The position numbers and the translations under genes are program-made. The notes under the pieces are model-generated. The model was not told the DNA's origin, searched no databases, and saw nothing but the letters and a program-made list of their open reading frames with translations. Positions 7,542 through 11,750 of a DNA stretch of 11,750 nt are shown piece after piece. The stretch's first letter is position 1. Each line of letters opens with the position of its first letter. The DNA is taken from positions 1-11,750 of the forward strand of contig JAEWFK010000090.1 in NCBI GenBank assembly GCA_023388835.1, in the 5' to 3' direction. Source of the DNA: Pseudomonadota bacterium (GTDB lineage Bacteria > Pseudomonadota > Gammaproteobacteria > Burkholderiales > Burkholderiaceae_B).

Positions 7542-7985
7542 TTACGCTGAAGTCGCCAGCGGTATCGTGACCGGACCATCGTTGATCAAGCGCACCTGCA
7601 TGTTTGCGCCGAATTCGCCACAGGCAACGACCGGGTGCAGCGTGCGTGCATGTGCCAGGAAGTGTTCGTACAGAATTCTGCCTTGCTCGGGCGCTGCGGC
7701 CCGCGTGAAGCTGGGGCGATTACCCTTGCGTGTGTCTGCCGCGAGGGTGAACTGGCTGACGATCAGCAGGCCGCCGCCGATGTCCTGAACGGTCCGGTTC
7801 ATGCGGCCTTCTTCATCGGCAAAAATGCGCAGCTTGAGGATCTTGGCGAGCAGCGCGTCAGCGTGGATTTCCGTGTCGCCCTGTTCCGCACATACCAGTA
7901 CGAGCAGCCCTGCACCGATTTCGCCGATGGCGCGTCCGTCGACGAATACGGCAGCCTCGGCAACCCTTTGCACAACACTCAACAT
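7542..7985 (-). CDS. dtd: D-aminoacyl-tRNA deacylase
   Basis: 147 residues from the ATG at 7985. This start is preferred over the ATG at 8003 because GGAGAAG sits just ahead of it and the protein then begins MLSVVQRVAEAAVFVDG, the normal DTD opening. The two family signatures are intact: SQFT at 77-80 in IVSQFTLAAD, and the chirality-selective Gly-cisPro pair G137-P138 in NDGPVT. DTD removes D-amino acids (and misattached glycine) from tRNA in the cytoplasm, acting as a homodimer in translation quality control. The gene heads a minus-strand run and is divergent from hppD. Length and motifs are entirely normal. Confidence 0.95.
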   Translation of the reverse strand: MLSVVQRVAEAAVFVDGRAIGEIGAGLLVLVCAEQGDTEIHADALLAKILKLRIFADEEGRMNRTVQDIGGGLLIVSQFTLAADTRKGNRPSFTRAAAPEQGRILYEHFLAHARTLHPVVACGEFGANMQVRLINDGPVTIPLATSA

Positions 7986-8080
7986 TCGTTCTTCTCCATT
8001 CATATTCCACGGTGCGCTGATTCCAGCATGGGTGTCGGCGCGGGCGTCGACGTCGGGGTGGCCGTAACCGGTGCGTCCCC

Positions 8081-8110
8081 GCGATAATCATTGACACCGC
8101 GAAGTTTCAA
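8081..8110 (-). promoter_or_regulatory. Possible dtd promoter
   Basis: On the minus strand TTGAAA (8105-8110, five of six matches to -35) is followed after 18 bp by TATCGC, or after 15 bp by GATTAT (four of six). It would leave a leader of about 100 nt before dtd. Spacing and -10 quality are both imperfect. Confidence 0.25.
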
Positions 8111-8119
8111 GTGCATCGT
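8091..8119 (+). promoter_or_regulatory. Possible plus-strand promoter toward hppD
   Basis: A perfect -35 hexamer TTGACA at 8091-8096 is followed after 17 bp by CATCGT (three of six -10 matches). It overlaps the candidate minus-strand dtd promoter. If used, hppD would have a leader of about 185 nt that contains the dyad at 8134-8153. A promoter closer to hppD is equally possible, but none stands out. Confidence 0.2.
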
Positions 8120-8133
8120 TCTAGATCGGCATC

Positions 8134-8153
8134 GCGAACCTCGGATGGTTCGC
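8134..8153. promoter_or_regulatory. Perfect dyad in the dtd/hppD divergent region
   Basis: GCGAACC and GGTTCGC form a perfect 7-bp inverted repeat around a 6-nt centre (TCGGAT). It lies 155 bp before the hppD ATG and about 150 bp before dtd. No T-run follows on either strand, so it looks more like an operator for a dimeric regulator, or an RNA stem in the leader, than a terminator. The cognate regulator is unknown. Apart from this and the weak promoter elements, I see nothing in the roughly 320-bp gap between dtd and hppD. Confidence 0.4.
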
Positions 8154-8308
8154 ATTCATACTATGTCATGAAAATATTGGGTTTCCAGCTCCTGATCGGC
8201 GACTATCTGGCACGAAGCGTGCGGGGATTGTCTTGCGCGCCTCCGGTGTGAACTGAATCACTGCATACGCACGCATTTCATTCACCATTCGCATCAGGAG
8301 CCAGGAAA

Positions 8309-9388
8309 ATGGCCGACCTCTTCGACAATCCCATGGGCCTCATGGGATTCGAATTCATTGAATTCGCCTCGCCCGCACCCAACATCATCGAGCCCATTCT
8401 GGAAAGCATGGGATTCACCAAGGTGGCCTATCATCGTTCCAAGGCTGTATCGCTGTTCCGTCAAGGCGACATCAACGCCATTGTCAACAATGAACCGCGC
8501 AGCCCGGCGTCGTACTTCGCCGCCGAACATGGCGCGTCGGTATGCGGCTTCGCGTTCCGTGTAAAGAACGCGCAGAAGGCATATGCCCGCGCGCTGGATT
8601 TGGGCGCCCAGCCCCTGGAGATCCCCACCGGGTTCATGGAGCTTCGTTTGCCAGCCATCAAGGGCATCGGAGGTGCTCCGCTGTATCTCATCGACCGCTA
8701 CGAAGAGGGTTCCTCGATCTATGACATCGATTTCGAGTTCATCGAAGGCGTTGAGCATAAGCCGGCAGGCGCCGGCCTGAAGTGCATCGATCATCTGACG
8801 CACAACGTGTATCGCGGGCGCATGGCTTACTGGGCCGATTTCTACGAGAAGCTGTTCAATTTCCGCGAGCTGCGCTACTTCGACATCAAGGGCGAATACA
8901 CCGGCCTGACGTCCAAGGCCATGACGGCCCCCGACGGCCTGATTCGCATTCCGCTCAACGAGGAATCGTCCAAGGGCTCAGGACAGATCGAGGAGTTCCT
9001 GATGCAGTTCAACGGGGAAGGTGTGCAGCACGTGGCTTTCCTTACTGACGATCTGATCCAGACATGGGACACGCTGAAATCGATGGGCACCCGCTTCATG
9101 ACAGCGCCGCCTGCCACCTACTACGAGATGCTCGAAGGACGGCTCCCCGACCATGGCGAGCCCACCGAAGCACTGCAGTCTCGTGGAATCTTGCTCGATG
9201 GGGCCTCGGAAGGCGGCGAACGGCGCCTGCTGCTGCAGATCTTCTCCGAGACGCTGCTGGGGCCCGTGTTTTTTGAGTTCATACAACGCAAGGGCGACAG
9301 CGGTTTCGGTGAAGGCAACTTCAAGGCGCTGTTTGAGTCGATTGAACGCGACCAGGTCCGCCGAGGCGTTTTGGCAACAGACCAGTAA
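8309..9388 (+). CDS. hppD: 4-hydroxyphenylpyruvate dioxygenase
   Basis: 359 residues, the normal size of a bacterial HPPD. The N-terminus MADLFDNPMGLMGFEFIEFA is characteristic. The Fe(II) ligands are all present: His162 (CIDHLTHNV), His241 (GVQHVAFLTDD) and Glu323 (VFFEFIQRKGD), with the C-terminal GFGEGNFKALFESIERDQ helix that closes the active site. The enzyme converts 4-hydroxyphenylpyruvate and O2 to homogentisate and CO2 in cytoplasmic tyrosine and phenylalanine catabolism. The ATG has AGGAG 8 nt upstream and a second AGGA closer in. No homogentisate dioxygenase or fumarylacetoacetase gene is adjacent, so the rest of the pathway must lie elsewhere. A strong hairpin follows about 40 nt after the stop, indicating a single-gene transcript. 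Confidence 0.97.
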   Translation: MADLFDNPMGLMGFEFIEFASPAPNIIEPILESMGFTKVAYHRSKAVSLFRQGDINAIVNNEPRSPASYFAAEHGASVCGFAFRVKNAQKAYARALDLGAQPLEIPTGFMELRLPAIKGIGGAPLYLIDRYEEGSSIYDIDFEFIEGVEHKPAGAGLKCIDHLTHNVYRGRMAYWADFYEKLFNFRELRYFDIKGEYTGLTSKAMTAPDGLIRIPLNEESSKGSGQIEEFLMQFNGEGVQHVAFLTDDLIQTWDTLKSMGTRFMTAPPATYYEMLEGRLPDHGEPTEALQSRGILLDGASEGGERRLLLQIFSETLLGPVFFEFIQRKGDSGFGEGNFKALFESIERDQVRRGVLATDQ

Positions 9389-9424
9389 TAGATGGCGGTG
9401 ACGGTCTGATCCCCGGATGCCACT

Positions 9425-9464
9425 AAAAGGGCGGATTCCTCGGAAACTGAGGGGTCCGCCCCTT
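9425..9464. terminator. Intrinsic terminator behind hppD
   Basis: GGGCGGATTCCTC (9429-9441) pairs with GAGGGGTCCGCCC (9449-9461) as a 13-bp stem including two T-G pairs, with a 7-nt loop GGAAACT. On the plus strand it is followed by CTTATCC, a short tail. On the minus strand it is followed by TTTT, so it could also stop antisense transcription. It begins about 40 nt after the hppD stop. Confidence 0.75.
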
Positions 9465-9466
9465 AT

Positions 9467-9485
9467 CCATCAAATATATTGATGG
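9467..9485. promoter_or_regulatory. AT-centred operator-like dyad upstream of the transporter gene
   Basis: CCATCAA and TTGATGG form a perfect 7-bp inverted repeat around ATATA, 3 nt after the hppD terminator and about 140 bp before the transporter ATG. The 19-bp size, symmetry and AT centre are typical of sites for a dimeric repressor. The sequence does not match a metal-regulator box that I can name. Confidence 0.4.
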
Positions 9486-9538
9486 AACCAATCTTTTTCA
9501 ATCTCGCATATTGTTCGAAAATGACGACACATCTGGAT

Positions 9539-9556
9539 AGCTGAATTTTTTCAGCT
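9539..9556. promoter_or_regulatory. Hairpin or dyad in the leader of the transporter gene
   Basis: AGCTGAA and TTCAGCT form a perfect 7-bp inverted repeat with a TTTT centre, about 70 nt before the transporter ATG. As RNA it would be a small stem-loop; as DNA it could be a protein site. The T-run lies in the loop rather than after the stem, so it is not a normal terminator. Confidence 0.35.
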
Positions 9557-9625
9557 GAGCCGATTCACACAGAAGCCCTACGGTGCTGTGTCGAAGGGCA
9601 AGTTCCAGAGCAACGCCAAGTCGTC

Positions 9626-10573
9626 ATGAGTCGCCAATATTTCAGTGCCAGCAAGGAAGAAGGGGTCCTCCGCCTCTCCATCGTCATCACGTTGTTCGTG
9701 ACGGTTCTCGGGGTTGGGTTCGGGCTTCTGGCCGCGTCGCTCACCATACTTTTCGATGCAGTCTACGAACTGATCGATGTCGTCATGACAGGCTTTGCCT
9801 TGCTGGTGGCGCGGCTCATTGCCGCGTCCACAGCGGGCGGGGCAGTCAATAAGCGGCTGTCCGAGCGTTTCTCGATGGGATTCTGGCATCTCGAGCCCAT
9901 GGTGCTGGGCTTGAACGGCATGCTTCTCATGGGAGCCGCGTTCTACGGTCTGCTCAGTTCCATAGACAGTGTCATGCACGGTGGCCGGCAGATCGTCTTT
10001 GGCCACGCGCTGGTCTTTGCCGGCATTTCCCTGGTGGTCGAACTCGGCGCAGCGCTGTTCGTTACCTCGGCCAATCGCCACATCCGCTCCGATTTCCTGG
10101 CGCTCGACGCCAAGTCTTGGATGATGTCTGCCTGCATTACGGGCGGGTACCTGCTCGCCTTCGGCGGGGGCATTGCCGCTCAAGGCACATCGCTCGAATG
10201 GCTGGCTCCGTATATCGATCCGGTCGTCCTGGGCGTCGTTTGCGTGGCGGTGCTGCCCATGCCCATCGGGACCGTACGCCGCGCGATACAGGACATTCTT
10301 CTGGTCACGCCCACCGATCTCAAGGAGCATGTCGATGAAGTGGCGCGTGCGTCCGTCCAGCGCTATGGGTTCGCCTCGCATCGCGCTTCGGTGGCTCGCG
10401 TAGGCCGAGGGCGCCAGATCGAGCTCTATTTTCTTGTGTCACGAGACCGCCCAGCCAGAGCATTGGCCGAATGGGACAAAATCCGCGATGAAATCAGCGA
10501 CGCCATCGGCGGCGATACGCCAGACCGCTGGCTGATGATCATGTTCACGACCGATCCTGAATGGGCGGCCTGA
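9626..10573 (+). CDS. Cation diffusion facilitator family transporter, atypical metal site (COG3965-like)
   Basis: 315 residues, with membrane segments at roughly 17-38, 41-62, 93-112, 124-147, 166-185 and 195-213, then a cytoplasmic domain of about 100 residues ending WLMIMFTTDPEWAA. The fold and the sequences FDAVYELIDVV (43-53), FGFWHLEP-like FSMGFWHLEP (82-91) and LALDAKSWMMSA (158-169) point to the divergent COG3965 branch of the CDF family. In canonical CDF zinc exporters the transport site uses H/D-xxx-D in both TM2 and TM5. Here TM2 has Tyr47 and Asp51, and TM5 has Ser164 and Ser168. Asp44 and Asp161 remain nearby. Substrate is therefore uncertain and need not be zinc. The ribosome binding site is poor. 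It ends 30 bp from the convergent LysR gene without an obvious terminator between. Confidence 0.85.
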   Translation: MSRQYFSASKEEGVLRLSIVITLFVTVLGVGFGLLAASLTILFDAVYELIDVVMTGFALLVARLIAASTAGGAVNKRLSERFSMGFWHLEPMVLGLNGMLLMGAAFYGLLSSIDSVMHGGRQIVFGHALVFAGISLVVELGAALFVTSANRHIRSDFLALDAKSWMMSACITGGYLLAFGGGIAAQGTSLEWLAPYIDPVVLGVVCVAVLPMPIGTVRRAIQDILLVTPTDLKEHVDEVARASVQRYGFASHRASVARVGRGRQIELYFLVSRDRPARALAEWDKIRDEISDAIGGDTPDRWLMIMFTTDPEWAA

Positions 10574-10603
10574 CCTCTGGCGCGTCGGTTTTCAGTCTGT
10601 ACC

Positions 10604-11476
10604 TTAAAGATTTCTCAGCAATTCCGTATAGCGTGCCTGCACCCATTGAACCGTGGGCGTGGGTTGCCAGCCTTGGCGCCACAACACGCGCACCGATAGT
10701 TGCGAAAGCGCCAGGGACGGGCAGTGCACCTGCTGCAAAGGCTTGTCGTACGCGTCGTCCGTGCCGACATTCACAGGCAGGATAGCCCAGCCCAGATCGT
10801 CGGCCACCATTTCGGCAATGCTGTAGAAGCTGTCTGAGCGCCATAATTTAGGGCTGTAGGTTGCTTCGTAGACGTCTTCCGCGTGCATCACCAGCTGCCG
10901 ATATTTCACTAAGTCCTTGTGCTCCACGGTATTCAACCGTGCCAGGGGGTGATCGTTGGCGACGAAGACGCCCTGAGGAACCGCCCCGATATGGCGTTGC
11001 TCGAAGCGAGCCGGCAAGACGCCTCTGACGAAATGGAAGGCGATGTGCGCGCGCTCCTCTTCGATAAGTTCCACCACTTCGGTCGCGGTTCCGTTCAGGA
11101 CGGTCAGCTCAAGGTCGGGAAACCGTTGCGATATCTCGCGCAACAAAGCGCTGATCGCGGCGTACGGCAACGCTTCGTCCAGCGCAAGAGCCAGCCGGGC
11201 TTCGTCGCCGGCGTTCAGCGAGCGCGCCCGATTGTCCAGTGCTTGAGCCTGGCGCAGCAATTCACGCGCTTCCAGCAAAAGCAGTTGACCGGCGTCAGTC
11301 AGCTGCGCGTTGCGGCGGGAACGGTCGAACAGCTCCAGGCCCAGGTCAGCTTCCAGCAGGCTGATGGCGGTGCTCACGGCAGATTGCGCCCTGCCCAGCC
11401 GGCGCGCCGCCGCACTGAAAGAGCCGCTGTCGGCTGTGGCCACGAACTGGCGAAGCTGGTCTAGTGTCCATTGCAT
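10604..11476 (-). CDS. LysR family transcriptional regulator
   Basis: 290 residues, typical for LysR. The N-terminal winged helix-turn-helix is clear: LDQLRQFVATADSGSFSAAA followed by RRLGRAQSAVSTAISLLEADLGLELFDR (about 5-52) and the usual LTDAG wing at 60-63. A linker helix runs to about 85, then a substrate-binding-type effector domain fills about 90-290, including VVELIEEERAHIAFHF and MVADDLGWAILPVN. Such proteins bind upstream DNA as tetramers and respond to a small ligand, which cannot be inferred here. It diverges from the DUF2231 gene across a 161-bp gap, the usual layout for a LysR target, so that gene is the first candidate. The ATG at 11476 fits the family start; the ribosome binding site is weak. 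No other regulator is nearby. Confidence 0.93.
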   Translation of the reverse strand: MQWTLDQLRQFVATADSGSFSAAARRLGRAQSAVSTAISLLEADLGLELFDRSRRNAQLTDAGQLLLLEARELLRQAQALDNRARSLNAGDEARLALALDEALPYAAISALLREISQRFPDLELTVLNGTATEVVELIEEERAHIAFHFVRGVLPARFEQRHIGAVPQGVFVANDHPLARLNTVEHKDLVKYRQLVMHAEDVYEATYSPKLWRSDSFYSIAEMVADDLGWAILPVNVGTDDAYDKPLQQVHCPSLALSQLSVRVLWRQGWQPTPTVQWVQARYTELLRNL

Positions 11477-11508
11477 TGTGGCATTCTACGCAGTGCAGGC
11501 TCAACCGG

Positions 11509-11542
11509 CCATGCCGCGGACATACATCGGCCTTTGGCATGT
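11509..11542. promoter_or_regulatory. Spaced inverted repeat in the LysR/DUF2231 divergent gap
   Basis: CATGCC near 11511 is mirrored by GGCATG near 11536, about 20 bp apart, close to the LysR start. It could be part of a LysR binding region, but 6-bp arms with a long spacer arise easily by chance in a GC-rich sequence. Confidence 0.2.
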
Positions 11543-11573
11543 CGGTGCGTGCGAGGGCAACGTTTGCGGGAAC

Positions 11574-11619
11574 AGGTCTTGCTGTGCGAGACCTCCGTAT
11601 GGACCGCAGCTCGGGTCTC
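11574..11619 (+). promoter_or_regulatory. Alternative hairpins in the leader of the DUF2231 gene
   Basis: AGGTCTTGC (11574-11582) pairs with GCGAGACCT (11586-11594) in a 9-bp stem with one G-T pair and a 3-nt TGT loop. The second arm's GAGACC (11588-11593) could instead pair with GGTCTC (11614-11619), which ends 8 nt before the ribosome binding site. The two structures exclude each other. No T-run follows, so neither is a standard terminator. Confidence 0.35.
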
Positions 11620-11637
11620 TTATTTCCGGGAGCCACG

Positions 11638-11750
11638 ATGTCGAAAATCTATCCATCAGGCAGTGGCAGCTTCGTGAGCGTCAGAGGCCATCCGCTGCAT
11701 CCCATGCTGGTCCCCTTTCCCATCGCGTTTCTCAATGGGGTCTTGGTGTC
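11638..11750 (+). CDS. DUF2231 domain membrane protein (3'-truncated)
   Basis: The ATG at 11638 is preceded by GGGAG (11628-11632) at 5-nt spacing. The 37 readable codons open MSKIYPSGSGSFVSVRGHPL and continue HPMLVPFPIAFLNGVLV to the window edge. The segment GHPLHPMLVPFPIAF is the hallmark of DUF2231, a family of small proteins with about four membrane helices and conserved histidines near the first one; some are thought to bind haem, but the function is not established. The gene is cut by the right edge, so length and the rest of the domain cannot be judged. It is divergent from the LysR gene, which may regulate it. Confidence 0.85.
   Translation, partial: MSKIYPSGSGSFVSVRGHPLHPMLVPFPIAFLNGVLV

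Noticed and set aside
7986..8003. Longer N-terminus for dtd starting at 8003
   Set aside because: The first six codons contain the GGAGAAG ribosome binding site for the ATG at 7985, which yields the standard DTD opening.
7858..8097. A 79-codon minus-strand frame overlapping the start of dtd
   Set aside because: It has no Shine-Dalgarno, an Arg/Pro-rich translation with no known similarity, and overlaps the conserved N-terminus of dtd in another frame.
8168..8251. A 27-residue plus-strand mini-ORF upstream of hppD (MKILGFQLLIGDYLARSV...)
   Set aside because: There is no ribosome binding site ahead of its ATG, and no run of tyrosine or phenylalanine codons that would suggest a leader peptide for attenuation. 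Chance is the simpler explanation.
11471..11677. A 68-codon plus-strand frame covering the LysR/DUF2231 gap
   Set aside because: It begins inside the LysR start and overlaps the well-supported DUF2231 start in another frame; the translation has no recognisable features.
1..11750. Mobile element, prophage, CRISPR, toxin-antitoxin or defence system
   Set aside because: Every substantial frame is accounted for by a metabolic, transport, chemotaxis or regulatory gene. I saw no transposase, integrase, direct-repeat array, target-site duplication or obvious compositional break.

Overview
This window reads as ordinary chromosomal DNA of a GC-rich betaproteobacterium. The closest fit is Burkholderiales, most likely the Alcaligenaceae (Bordetella/Achromobacter-like). 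That placement is an inference from base composition, the style of the proteins and the gene set; no marker gene fixes the genus. Eleven protein genes fill almost all of the sequence, two of them cut by the window edges. I see no rRNA, tRNA, insertion sequence, CRISPR array, prophage or toxin module.

Layout. (1) 1-2084, plus strand: the 3' part of an SDR oxidoreductase fused to a DoxX-like membrane domain, a DUF2269 membrane protein that overlaps it by 4 nt, and thpR (RNA 2',3'-cyclic phosphodiesterase) one base later. This is a tightly packed operon. (2) 2052-8003, minus strand, four genes in transcription order: dtd (D-aminoacyl-tRNA deacylase), an aldo/keto reductase, a Tat-exported PhoX-type alkaline phosphatase, and a methyl-accepting chemotaxis protein whose 3' end overlaps the end of thpR by 33 bp. 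Hairpins and promoter-like elements between them suggest at least three transcription units: dtd with the reductase, phoX, and the chemoreceptor. (3) 8309-10573, plus strand: hppD (4-hydroxyphenylpyruvate dioxygenase, tyrosine catabolism) with a strong hairpin behind it, then an atypical cation-diffusion-facilitator transporter. (4) 10604-11476, minus strand: a LysR-type regulator, divergent from (5) a DUF2231 membrane protein that starts at 11638 and runs off the right edge.

Functionally this is a mosaic of housekeeping and metabolic genes: tRNA quality control, RNA end processing, phosphate scavenging, aromatic amino acid breakdown, chemotaxis and metal transport. The best-supported regulatory link is a PHO-box-like element upstream of phoX, which implies control by phosphate starvation through PhoB. 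The LysR protein may control the adjacent DUF2231 gene, but the sequence alone does not show this.

I found no convincing new multi-gene system. The items most worth a second look lie in the non-coding gaps: the PHO-box candidate, three consecutive dyads between hppD and the transporter, mutually exclusive hairpins ahead of the DUF2231 gene, and a dyad in the dtd/hppD divergent region. The transporter's missing canonical metal ligands are also notable.
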